Assembly (NCBI GenBank): GCA_030631625.1
Contig: DAOVKT010000021.1
Location: forward strand, 1-24,159
Length of the DNA: 24,159 nucleotides
Reading direction: 5' to 3'
Source: JAGLTZ01 sp023135015
GTDB lineage: Bacteria; Blakebacterota; Blakebacteria; Blakebacterales; Blakebacteraceae
Positions 7,461-14,550 of this stretch are shown here, piece after piece. Both the position numbers and the translations under genes were made by a program. A model generated the notes under the pieces. That model worked only from the letters and a program-made list of their open reading frames with translations, was not told the origin of the DNA and did not search any database. Numbering within the stretch: position 1 is the first letter of the stretch; each line of letters begins with the position of its first letter.

Positions 7461-7985
7461 TCAAATGGTTGTTTTTAGGGACTTCTTCCGAAGACGAGGG
7501 ATCCACATTGGCACTTCACACATGTACTGCTCATACTCCTCGCCAAAGCGCGCAAGCAGCAGCCTTTCTTCGTAACGCGAGATGTAATGCAAGAACGCGA
7601 TTGCAATAATCCACACCACTGCAGTAACCAGTGAGATACTCAGTATCAGAAGACCAAGATAAAGCAGAATCTCGCTCAGGTATATTGGATGGCGCACGAC
7701 GCCGAACACGCTCTTTCTGATCACGCCGGGGTTTTCTGTCTCCTCGCCGAACACGATAGACAGGCCTGTTTTCGCCATGTAGCCCGATAGAACCAACAGA
7801 ACGACTCCAAAAGGTATTCTAGCGCCAAGTGGCACGTACTGGTTGAGGAAAGTGGTGTACTTGAAAAAGAATGTGTCTGCTATCCACGTCGCCGCAAACA
7901 GGCAGGCCAGCACCATCTGTCCGGCATCGCCAACTGAATGCTCACCGGCAAGATCGTCCCGATGTTGAGATGCTCTATTCTGCAT
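7461..7985 (-). CDS. Isoprenylcysteine carboxyl methyltransferase-like membrane protein
   Basis: This is a 174-residue integral membrane protein with about four to five hydrophobic segments (MVLACLFAATWIADTFFF; IPFGVVLLVLSGYMA; the long stretch around SEILLYLGLLILSISLVTAVVWII). It has the hallmark C-terminal region of the ICMT/PEMT superfamily: VRHPIYLSEILLYLG, then RYEERLLLARFGEEYEQY. Such enzymes use S-adenosylmethionine to methylate lipid-linked or otherwise hydrophobic acceptors within the membrane. Bacterial members often sit beside ketosynthase or type III polyketide genes and methylate their lipid products, which is of interest because two KASIII genes lie upstream here. The ATG at 7985 is chosen since it leaves 16 bp after the TrmO stop. 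The longer frame from 8141 would overlap TrmO heavily and has no hydrophobic character. Base composition is lower in GC than the kinase gene that follows. Confidence 0.82.
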   Translation of the reverse strand: MQNRASQHRDDLAGEHSVGDAGQMVLACLFAATWIADTFFFKYTTFLNQYVPLGARIPFGVVLLVLSGYMAKTGLSIVFGEETENPGVIRKSVFGVVRHPIYLSEILLYLGLLILSISLVTAVVWIIAIAFLHYISRYEERLLLARFGEEYEQYMCEVPMWIPRLRKKSLKTTI

Positions 7986-8001
7986 AAGCTTGTTCGCTAT
8001 C

Positions 8002-8481
8002 TTATCTAAACCGCCCGTCCGATTTCCGACCCGGTACTTTCTTGCGGACATGTTCAAGCCAGCCGGTCTGCACTTCCGTTTGCTCATCGAAATCCGGGAC
8101 GTAGGGTTTAATGTCCAGTAGGGGGGTTCCATCAAGAACATCTACATTCTCGACGTGGAGTATCCTGTTATCGATGCGGCGGAGGCGCACGATGGAAAGG
8201 CCGATCGCATTCGGTCGTTTGGGTGCTCGCGTCGCAAACAACCCGCGTGGTTCGGAATCCAGGTAGGGGACCACGCGAAGTTTGTAGCCTTGGCTACGAT
8301 GAAAATGGTAAATAAGGATTATATGCGAGAAGCCTTCTAAGTCCTTCAGACCTGGCCCGAACTCCTCAAACACCTCGACGGTTCCAGCGACGCCGAGAGC
8401 TGCCGCAGGCTGGATGGGTATTCCCTCCAGCTCCGTAAAAGACGAGTGGATGATGCCGATCTGTTTATATTCGATATTCAT
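8002..8481 (-). CDS. trmO: TrmO/TsaA-family tRNA methyltransferase
   Basis: This 159-residue protein belongs to the TsaA/TrmO (UPF0066) family, whose characterised member methylates N6-threonylcarbamoyladenosine at position 37 of certain tRNAs using S-adenosylmethionine. The family motifs are clear: IGIIHSSF at the start, LEGFSHIILIYHFHRS, FATRAPKRPNAIGLSIVRL, and DGTPLLDIKPYVPDFD. The ATG at 8481 (MNIEYKQIGII) begins directly at the first conserved strand. The longer frame from TTG 8547 would run into the neighbouring KASIII gene and is unlikely. At this length it resembles the short archaeal and single-domain bacterial forms rather than the longer E. coli protein. It follows the second KASIII gene by 56 bp on the same strand. 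A role acting on something other than tRNA cannot be excluded for short family members. Confidence 0.85.
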   Translation of the reverse strand: MNIEYKQIGIIHSSFTELEGIPIQPAAALGVAGTVEVFEEFGPGLKDLEGFSHIILIYHFHRSQGYKLRVVPYLDSEPRGLFATRAPKRPNAIGLSIVRLRRIDNRILHVENVDVLDGTPLLDIKPYVPDFDEQTEVQTGWLEHVRKKVPGRKSDGRFR

Positions 8482-8537
8482 GTCATCACGCGAACAATGA
8501 GTTTTGTCTGTCAAGCTCAAGAAGCTATTCAGTTTCT

Positions 8538-9422
8538 CTACAGGCAATCATAGGTGGCTGCGCCGACGGTGATGCCGGATCCGACCGTGAGGAAGGCGAT
8601 CTTCTTGTCGGATTCAAGCAGGCCCTGCTGCCGCACGTGCTGCAGTGCAAGGAAGGCTGACGTGGTCAGGGTGTCGCCGTGGCGTTCCGCGATATCGACG
8701 ATCTTCTCACGGGGGAAATCGAGCGCCCCGGAGAGCCCGGCGACGAAGGCGGGTGAGATCTGTGAGGGTAAAAGCAGGTCGATCTCCTCATTTCTCACGC
8801 GGTTGCGTTCGAGCAGCTCCTTCCACACCCCGGGGACGAGGGAGAGATAGGTCTCCTCGAGCTCCTCCTTCTTGCGCACATACAGGCGGCCTCTCTTCTG
8901 CGTCAGGCTCACAACCGAGCCGTAGAGCTCGCTGTACTCCTCGTGCGTATTGAAGATAAAAGCGCCGAACCCCTTGTTTGATAAAGGCGAGATATCGAGC
9001 AGCACCGCTGCCCCGCTCGCAGGGACCGTGTAGCTCGGATCGGGCTTCCGGTCCGCGTTGGCCTCGCTGGCGATGGCCATGCCCACCCGGATGGCGCCGC
9101 TCTGCATCATGGTGGTCAGGACGTGCAGGGCGTTGAGCATGCCGCAGCCGCTATTCTGCAGGTCAAAGGCGAGCGTCTGCCGCCCCTGAAACTCGATGTT
9201 GATGTCCAGCTTCTTCTGGATGAAGCAGGCAAATGCCGGCTCGGCGTAGTGGCGATCGCGATGAACCCCGGCGTTGATCAGCACCTCTATGTCCAGCGGG
9301 AGATAATGCGAGGCTGCGAGGCACTTCTTACCGGCCCTGGTGGCGTGTGCCAGCGAGCCCCACCTACGAAGCCCGCTGCGGGGAAAGCTGACACCGATGC
9401 TCTCGAGACGGCTGCGAGGCAT
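8538..9422 (-). CDS. KASIII-like ketosynthase with altered catalytic triad
   Basis: This 294-residue protein has the thiolase-type fold of FabH/KASIII enzymes. The nucleophile Cys93 is kept (QNSGCGMLNAL). Aligning the C-terminal half with FabH shows that the His of PHQAN is Ser220 here (LLLPSQIS), and the Asn of RHGNTSAAS is Asp250 (ERHGDTLTTS). Two of the three triad residues are thus changed. The ending GSGITVGAATYDCL matches the glycine-rich C-terminal strand of the family. It is shorter than usual (FabH is near 317). It starts only 3 bp after the TAA of an intact KASIII gene, so the two are almost certainly co-translated. A heteromeric enzyme in which this subunit is structural or an acyl acceptor, as in PqsB/PqsC, is the leading inference. 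An acyltransferase role is an alternative. Confidence 0.85.
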   Translation of the reverse strand: MPRSRLESIGVSFPRSGLRRWGSLAHATRAGKKCLAASHYLPLDIEVLINAGVHRDRHYAEPAFACFIQKKLDINIEFQGRQTLAFDLQNSGCGMLNALHVLTTMMQSGAIRVGMAIASEANADRKPDPSYTVPASGAAVLLDISPLSNKGFGAFIFNTHEEYSELYGSVVSLTQKRGRLYVRKKEELEETYLSLVPGVWKELLERNRVRNEEIDLLLPSQISPAFVAGLSGALDFPREKIVDIAERHGDTLTTSAFLALQHVRQQGLLESDKKIAFLTVGSGITVGAATYDCL

Positions 9423-9425
9423 GCG

Positions 9426-10487
9426 TTACCCCTCCCCACCAAAGCTGGCGCGGTAGCGTTCGGCCAGGTCGTCCATGGTGTAGGTGGCGTGTGTGATGAC
9501 TATGCCGGAGGCGCCGCTGACAAAGAGGATCTTGTGGTCGCGCTTTATCTGTCCGTTCAGCATGAACCCGTGCAGGACGAGGAAGTTGCTCGTCGTGGTG
9601 GTATTGCCGTAGACGTCGCAGTTGTATATGTAGCGGTGGGGTACCTTGTATCCTATGAAGCGCTTGACCTCCTTGATGCCACGCTTGACGACGCGCACTG
9701 AGGCCTGGTGTGCGATGCCGTGGTCGATCTCGTCCAAAGTCCAGCCGGTGCGCTCCACGGCCTTCTTCAGGTACTGAGGAAAGTGCTCGGCGCCCTTGCG
9801 CTGCAGCCCTACGGCTTTTGTTATCAGTACACCTCCCGGCCCGCGCTTGGAGGGGGTCGAGTAACAGAATTGGTTGTGCTTCGCGCCGGTCACCATCTCC
9901 AGGTAGTGGAAGCCGTAGCGCTCGTCATCCGATTTGTCGATGATCAGCGCAGCCCCGCAGTCACCCAACGTGAGCGAGGCGAGCTGCCCGTCAAAGGTGT
10001 GGCGGATCTCCTTGGTGGCGCTCTCGGTCAGCGGCCAGTTGTACTCACCGCTCACCACCATGCCGCAGCGGATGGCGCCGGTGCGTAGAAAGCTCTCTAT
10101 CACCAGAATACCGTTGAACATACCGGCGCAGGCGTTGACGATGTCGAAGTTCAACGTGTTGGCGGCGCCGATGGCCTCCTTGATCCTGGCGCTGCTCGCC
10201 GGCTCGAAGTCGACTTCGTGCTCGCGGTTGTACCTGGAGATGCTGGTGCAGATGATCATCCCTAGGTCATCGGCGCTGTACCGCGACATCGAGAGCGCGC
10301 GCTGGGCAGCCTTGATCCCGAGATCGACCGCGTACTCTCCCTTTGCCACGCGCCGCTCGTGGATGCCGGTGATGCGCTCCAGGTCCAGCCTGGGTCTGTG
10401 GCTGCAGCGATCGATCAGCTCTGCGGTGGTGAGGGTCTCCGGCGGCAAGTACACGCCAAGGCTCTCTATTTTGACGTTATTCTTCAT
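9426..10487 (-). CDS. 3-oxoacyl-ACP synthase III (KASIII/FabH-like), intact triad
   Basis: This 353-residue ketosynthase III-type enzyme would condense an acyl thioester with a second acyl or malonyl thioester in the cytoplasm. All three catalytic residues are present: Cys120 in NACAGMFNG, His260 in GIAHQAS, and Asn295 in YGNTTTTSN. The N-terminus (IESLGVYLPPETLTTAELI, then RITGIHERR) is typical, and GASGIVITHATYTM matches the closing strand. It is longer than FabH, closer in length to KASIII relatives used in special lipid or signal-molecule pathways. The ATG at 10487 is followed by MKNNVKIESLG, a natural start for this fold. It is the first gene of a five-gene minus-strand run, directly followed by a KASIII with a degraded triad. 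A 166-bp foldback repeat ends 34 bp upstream of the start codon. The substrate is unknown; no acyl carrier protein is nearby. Confidence 0.9.
   Translation of the reverse strand: MKNNVKIESLGVYLPPETLTTAELIDRCSHRPRLDLERITGIHERRVAKGEYAVDLGIKAAQRALSMSRYSADDLGMIICTSISRYNREHEVDFEPASSARIKEAIGAANTLNFDIVNACAGMFNGILVIESFLRTGAIRCGMVVSGEYNWPLTESATKEIRHTFDGQLASLTLGDCGAALIIDKSDDERYGFHYLEMVTGAKHNQFCYSTPSKRGPGGVLITKAVGLQRKGAEHFPQYLKKAVERTGWTLDEIDHGIAHQASVRVVKRGIKEVKRFIGYKVPHRYIYNCDVYGNTTTTSNFLVLHGFMLNGQIKRDHKILFVSGASGIVITHATYTMDDLAERYRASFGGEG
9429..9437 (-). promoter_or_regulatory. Strong Shine-Dalgarno coupling the two KASIII genes
   Basis: On the minus strand GGGGAGGGG lies within the last codons of the upstream ketosynthase gene, followed by TAA, CGC and then ATG (start codon 9422-9420). 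The spacing to the start codon is 6 bases. This fixes the start of the second gene and suggests near-equal production of the two proteins. Confidence 0.7.
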
Positions 10488-10521
10488 CTCACCCGCTCTA
10501 CTCAGGAGTTCCGCTCATACT

Positions 10522-10687
10522 CTAGTGCCCTGTCACGCAACAACCGTGGCATTCGAGCGGCGCCGCATCCCGACCGACTGCGTTGCGCCTCCTCGCCATA
10601 GCCACCGCTATGCCTCGTCGCCACGCCTTCCCAGTCAAGCACGGCGTCACTCTCGGTGCCGACATTTGCTACGTGACATGACACTAG
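10522..10687. mobile_element. 166-bp foldback element (MITE-like), no transposase
   Basis: The ends are imperfect inverted repeats of 22 bp matching at 18 positions: CTAGTGCCCTGTCACGCAAC and onward at 10522-10543 against the complement of 10666-10687. Both ends carry CTAG, which may be a 4-bp target duplication. A perfect hairpin, CATAGC-CACC-GCTATG at 10597-10612, is centred at the exact midpoint of the element. Further partial pairing occurs between, for example GACTG at 10576-10580 with CAGTC at 10632-10636. The whole unit thus reads as one large imperfect palindrome, as expected for a miniature inverted-repeat element or REP-like unit. An open frame on the minus strand running through it looks spurious. 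No transposase family can be assigned from this sequence. Confidence 0.6.
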
Positions 10688-10913
10688 CCTGTTCCGCGGT
10701 GGCATGCAATTCATCCCAACCAGGACCCTCTCCAGCAAATTGAAGCTCTTTGGCGACCCATAATAGAGCACAATCGTTCCAGGCGATCGAAAATAGGTTC
10801 TACAAGCAGGGGAAATGGCTACCATATATCACGTGCCAAATAGCCGTCCCCCAGGAGCGTTTCTCCGACAGGCTCCTAGAGGGAGCTGTGACTTGAGTCA
10901 GGAGGTGAGCGAA
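10688..10913. other. Leader region before the DUF1847 gene, no gene seen
   Basis: This stretch separates the foldback element from the DUF1847 gene. The in-frame ATG at 10815 would extend that gene by 33 codons, but the added residues are unlike the family. A hairpin with AGGAGC at 10853-10858 and GCTCCT at 10872-10877, flanked by partly pairing CCC and GGG runs, may fold in the mRNA leader. No clear promoter was found. Confidence 0.35.
10901..10908 (+). promoter_or_regulatory. Shine-Dalgarno fixing a GTG start for DUF1847 gene
   Basis: GGAGGTGA at 10901-10908 is a near-perfect ribosome-binding site, 5 bases before GTG at 10914. It lies inside the longer open frame and indicates that translation begins at the GTG rather than at the upstream ATG. 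Confidence 0.75.
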
Positions 10914-11594
10914 GTGGCAAGTGAGTATCCGCAGTGCGCGAAGTGCGGGATCGACCACGATGAAAGGGCCTGCCGCGTTCCCGGCGGGAAGGCGCCCGCC
11001 TTTTGTCCGACGGTCGGGATGGTGCCCGCCGTAGAGCGCGCTCTCGAGAAGTACCGGGACCCGGAGATACGCGAGTTTGCGCGGCAGGCATCGATACAGG
11101 AGGCGGAGGGATATATGCACCGCGACGTGAAGCCGCTGGTGCGGCACCCGGTTAAACCGCGTCTGCAGGAGATCTGCGAGTTCGCACAGCGGATGGGGTA
11201 CCGGCGCCTCGGGGTGGCCTACTGCTCCGGCCTCTTCTCAGAGGGCGCCGCCCTCGGAAAGGTGCTTGAAAAACATGGTTTCGAGGTGGTCTCCGTGGTA
11301 TGCAAGGCGGGGTGCATACCCAAGGAAGAGATCGGGATCGGGGAAGAAGAGAAAATCAGGATAGGTGAGTTCGAGAGCATGTGCAGCCCGATCGCGCAGG
11401 CGGAGATCCTGAACGAGGCGGGGACCGAACTGAATGTGGTTATGGGACTCTGCGTGGGGCACGACTCGCTTTTTTTCCAGCACTCGAAAGCGCCGGTAAC
11501 GGTCTTTGCGGTGAAGGACCGTGTCCTCGGACACAATCCGCTGGCGGCGCTCTACACGATAGGTTCCTATTACGAACGGTTAGTGAAGACCTAG
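10914..11594 (+). CDS. DUF1847 cysteine-rich putative metal-binding protein
   Basis: This 226-residue cytoplasmic protein belongs to the DUF1847 family, described as predicted metal-binding proteins of unknown activity. It opens with a compact Cys cluster (YPQCAKCGIDHDERAC, residues ~5-20, then FCPT). It continues with helices, the conserved RLGVAYCSGLFSEG, VVSVVCKAGCIP, a MCSPIAQAEILN segment, and GLCVGHDSLFFQHSKAPVTV. The many conserved cysteines in short loops suggest an iron-sulfur cluster or other metal site, but this is inference. GTG 10914 is the start, given the strong Shine-Dalgarno before it. The gene converges with a small CxxC redox protein 88 bp away, so cysteine-based redox chemistry may link the two. 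Confidence 0.88.
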   Translation: MASEYPQCAKCGIDHDERACRVPGGKAPAFCPTVGMVPAVERALEKYRDPEIREFARQASIQEAEGYMHRDVKPLVRHPVKPRLQEICEFAQRMGYRRLGVAYCSGLFSEGAALGKVLEKHGFEVVSVVCKAGCIPKEEIGIGEEEKIRIGEFESMCSPIAQAEILNEAGTELNVVMGLCVGHDSLFFQHSKAPVTVFAVKDRVLGHNPLAALYTIGSYYERLVKT

Positions 11595-11600
11595 ACGCCG

Positions 11601-11645
11601 GCGCAGGCTTCCCGGGCAATGCGCTTAATAGTTTTCTCCTTTTTG
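11601..11645 (+). terminator. Possible terminator between convergent genes
   Basis: GCGCA at 11601-11605 pairs with TGCGC at 11620-11624, followed by a T-rich run (TTAATAGTTTTCTCCTTTTT). A second hairpin, TTCGGT at 11651-11656 with ACCGAA at 11670-11675, lies just beyond and could serve the opposite strand. The stems are short, so confidence is low. Confidence 0.33.
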
Positions 11646-11682
11646 TGTCCTTCGGTCTCGAATCCGGGAACCGAAAGGGAAG

Positions 11683-11901
11683 CTAATCCGATGGAGTCAC
11701 TTTCTCCTGAAGGGAGGCAATAAGTTCATCGGTGTCAGTTATTCCCTTGCTTTGGGCCAATTCTTCTAGCGTACCCCAATACGCCTCACCGCATACCATG
11801 CAGACGACACCTTCGTGCATAAGTGGGCCAATCAGCTCTGGGTAGGCTTCAACCAGGTCCTCTACGAGAATATCTTTAGTCAGTGGTGGGCGTTTTCCCA
11901 T
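11683..11901 (-). CDS. DUF1858 / hybrid-cluster-protein-associated redox disulfide protein
   Basis: This 72-residue soluble protein consists of a single DUF1858-type domain: TKDILVEDLVEAYPELIGPLMHEGVVCMVCGEAYWGTLEELAQSKGI. The CxxC pair at residues 34 and 37 (CMVC) is the defining redox disulfide. In the family the domain is often found fused or next to hybrid-cluster (prismane) proteins and other anaerobic redox enzymes, none of which is in this window. The ATG at 11901 has AGGAG 9 bases upstream (complement of 11911-11915). It runs towards the DUF1847 gene. A role in thiol or persulfide redox or in nitrosative-stress metabolism is possible but not shown by the sequence. Confidence 0.87.
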   Translation of the reverse strand: MGKRPPLTKDILVEDLVEAYPELIGPLMHEGVVCMVCGEAYWGTLEELAQSKGITDTDELIASLQEKVTPSD

Positions 11902-12010
11902 CGTGTCTTACTCCTGGCTGTTACATTTGGACGGTGACAGGATATAAATATACAATGAGGATCGCCTTCGCCCTCGGAGTTGTTCCGAAATCCCTACAGG
12001 GAGCCCTCAG

Positions 12011-14536
12011 ATGAGAATGCCACGAACAGCCATCCTTCTGTTGACCACGGCCGCCCTCCTGGTGGCCGGCGGCTGTACAGGCCGCAGCAGGGAGTACAAT
12101 GATCCCTATACCGGCCCGTATCTCAACAAGGTCGCCTTCCCGATCGGTGCGATCGGAGCGGGTATGGTGTGCCTGGAAGGCACGGGAGCGATATCGCACG
12201 TCTCTGTACGGAATAGGCCGCAGGTGTTCAATGAACCCCACCTGTACGCTGCTCTATGCGTCAAGGGTGAGGAGAACATTGCGAAGGTGCTGGAGGGCCC
12301 CGTCCCTTCCTGGAGGATCTTCGGGAGTCCCGGGACGGGTAGAGGTGCTGCCGGATCAAGCTTCGGCCTGCCCCGGTTCCGTCAGGCCACCTTCCTGGCC
12401 CGGTTCCCGTTCGGCACAGTGACACTCGAGGATGATACCGTGCCGCTGAGGGTGAGTCTCACCGGCTGGAGCCCCTTCATACCTGGCGATGCCGACAACT
12501 CGAGCCTTCCAGTGGGCGCCATCGAATACACTTTCAAGAACCGGACAGGTAGCCCCCTCGAGGCGGTCTTCTCCTTCAACAGCAAGAACTTCATGGCTGT
12601 CGGCGGACATGGGAACTCGATTGCAGCGACAGAAAACGGGTTCGTGCTCCAGCAGGAAGGATCGGATAGCGCCCCTCACAACGAGGGTTCGTTCGCGTTC
12701 TTCGTCCACGGTGAGAGGACGATCGCGGATCACTCCTGGTTCAGGGGTGGCTGGTGGGATTCTGTCACCATGACCTGGAAGAACATCAGCGAAGGGGAGT
12801 CCGTGGACAATCCACCTGAGGAGGGCCCAAGCCCTGGTGCCTCTCTTTTCGTACCATTCTCCATCGGACCGCGTGAGGAGAAAACGATCAGACTCCTCTT
12901 CGCGTGGTATGTGCCGTCGACGGATCTGCGGTACGGGAGGGATCCGGCGAATGGCTCCGGCAGCGGGGCATACATCGAAGATCCCCTTAGCACCTATGTA
13001 CCCTGGTACGCGGGCAGGTTCTCCGGGATCGAGGAAGTCGCCGCCTACTGGAGGAAAAACTATGAGGAGTTGCGCTCGAAGACCCGTCTCTTCACTGACA
13101 CTTTCTACGACACGACCCTCCCGGACGAGGTCGTGGAGGCAGTCGCGGCCAACCTCACGATCCTGAAGTCACCCACCGTGCTAAGGCAGACCGACGGCCG
13201 CCTCTGGTGCTGGGAAGGATGCTCCGACGAGAGTGGGAGCTGTGCCGGTTCCTGCACCCATGTCTGGAACTACGCGCAGGCGATCTCCCACCTCTTCCCC
13301 GCACTGGAACGGAGCCTGCGCGAGACCGAGTTCTATGAAAGCCAGAACAGCGAGGGGCACCAGCAGTTCCGTTCCGCGCTGCCCATCCGTCCGATAGCCC
13401 ACACTTACCATGCGGCATCCGACGGCCAGCTGGGCGGTATCATGAAGGTGTACCGGGAGTGGCGGATCTCCGGCGACACAGCATGGCTCCGGCGGTTCTG
13501 GCCCTCTGTGAAGATGAGCCTGGAGTACTGCATCAGGACGTGGGACCCCCGTGGAAGGGGTGTCCTCGAAGAACCACATCACAACACCTATGACATTGAG
13601 TTCTGGGGTCCCGACGGCATGTGTACGAGCTTCTATTTGGGGGCACTCACGGCGGCGGCCGAGATGGGCGGGGCGCTCGGCGAGGATGTGGCAGGTTACT
13701 GTGAGCTGATAGAGAAGGGGCGGGAATACCTCGAGACGGAGCTGTTTGACGGTGAGTACTTCTTCCAGAAAGTACAGTGGGAGGGGCTCGACGCCCGGTT
13801 CCATCCGCTCTCGGCCACCGCCAGTGGCAGCGGATACCAGGAGGCCTCCGCACGGCTGAACAGCGAGGGGCCGAAGTACCAGTACGGCACCGGATGCCTT
13901 TCAGACGTGGTCCTCGGGTTCTGGCTGGCCCGTATGTGCGGCCTGGACGAGATCGCGGACCCGGAAAAGGTGAGGAGCACCCTGCGGTCGATCCACCGGT
14001 ACAACCTCAGGCACGACCTGACAGATCACGCCAACCCGCAGCGTCCCGCCTTCGCGGTCGGCACCGACGGGGGGCTCCTGCTCTGCAGCTGGCCGAAGGG
14101 AGGGGCGCTCACCCTCCCCTTCGTCTACAGCAACGAGGTGTGGACGGGGATCGAGTACCAGGTGGCTTCGCATCTGATGCTGGAGGGATTGGTGGAGGAG
14201 GGCTTGGAAATAGTCCGCCTCTGCCGTGATCGTTACGACGGCACGATCCGCAACCCGTTCAACGAGTATGAATGCGGCCACTGGTACGCGCGGGCGATGT
14301 CGAGCTACGGCCTGATCCAGGGGCTTACCGGCGTGAGGTACGACGCGGTCGAGAAGACCCTCTACATCGACTCACGGATCGGGGACGACTTCAGGAGCTT
14401 CCTCTCTACAGCCTCCGGATTCGGGACTGTGGGCCTGCGGAACGGCCGGCCCTTTGTGGAGATGAAGATGGGAGAGCTCAAAGTCGAGCGGGTGGTCGTC
14501 TCTGGACAGGAGAGGGATCTATCCGGTCTGCAATAG
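12011..14536 (+). CDS. GH116 glycoside hydrolase, lipoprotein
   Basis: This 841-residue enzyme belongs to glycoside hydrolase family 116 (GBA2 N-terminal domain plus DUF608 (alpha/alpha)6 barrel), whose members are beta-glucosidases, beta-xylosidases or N-acetylglucosaminidases. The N-terminus has a signal with lipobox-like VAGGC at Cys22, pointing to membrane anchoring. The N-terminal beta domain covers ~35-350 (FPIGAIGAGMVCLEGTGAI, LPVGAIEYTFKN). The catalytic domain covers ~370-830 (THVWNYAQAISHLFPALE, HNTYDIEFWGPDGMC, SNEVWTGIEYQVASHLM). By alignment with human GBA2, Glu402 in WCWEGC is the likely nucleophile and Asp528 in NTYD the likely acid/base. An AGGGAG motif at 11998-12003 supports the ATG at 12011. 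The gene ends 14 bp from the convergent MATE gene. Substrate cannot be read from sequence. Confidence 0.9.
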   Translation: MRMPRTAILLLTTAALLVAGGCTGRSREYNDPYTGPYLNKVAFPIGAIGAGMVCLEGTGAISHVSVRNRPQVFNEPHLYAALCVKGEENIAKVLEGPVPSWRIFGSPGTGRGAAGSSFGLPRFRQATFLARFPFGTVTLEDDTVPLRVSLTGWSPFIPGDADNSSLPVGAIEYTFKNRTGSPLEAVFSFNSKNFMAVGGHGNSIAATENGFVLQQEGSDSAPHNEGSFAFFVHGERTIADHSWFRGGWWDSVTMTWKNISEGESVDNPPEEGPSPGASLFVPFSIGPREEKTIRLLFAWYVPSTDLRYGRDPANGSGSGAYIEDPLSTYVPWYAGRFSGIEEVAAYWRKNYEELRSKTRLFTDTFYDTTLPDEVVEAVAANLTILKSPTVLRQTDGRLWCWEGCSDESGSCAGSCTHVWNYAQAISHLFPALERSLRETEFYESQNSEGHQQFRSALPIRPIAHTYHAASDGQLGGIMKVYREWRISGDTAWLRRFWPSVKMSLEYCIRTWDPRGRGVLEEPHHNTYDIEFWGPDGMCTSFYLGALTAAAEMGGALGEDVAGYCELIEKGREYLETELFDGEYFFQKVQWEGLDARFHPLSATASGSGYQEASARLNSEGPKYQYGTGCLSDVVLGFWLARMCGLDEIADPEKVRSTLRSIHRYNLRHDLTDHANPQRPAFAVGTDGGLLLCSWPKGGALTLPFVYSNEVWTGIEYQVASHLMLEGLVEEGLEIVRLCRDRYDGTIRNPFNEYECGHWYARAMSSYGLIQGLTGVRYDAVEKTLYIDSRIGDDFRSFLSTASGFGTVGLRNGRPFVEMKMGELKVERVVVSGQERDLSGLQ

Positions 14537-14550
14537 CACTTCCTTGTGGC

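Noticed and set aside
7986..8141. Longer start for the ICMT-like protein (52 extra residues)
   Set aside because: The extension overlaps the TrmO gene, is basic and unstructured, and is unlike family N-termini; ATG 7985 fits the gene spacing better.
9934..10743. 269-codon plus-strand open frame antisense to the first KASIII gene
   Set aside because: It runs from the ketosynthase antisense into the foldback element, is Ser/Arg rich, and lacks domains.
10502..10825. Minus-strand 107-codon open frame across the foldback element
   Set aside because: It overlaps an inverted-repeat unit, has no recognisable domain or ribosome-binding site, and its reading is explained by the palindromic, GC-rich repeat.
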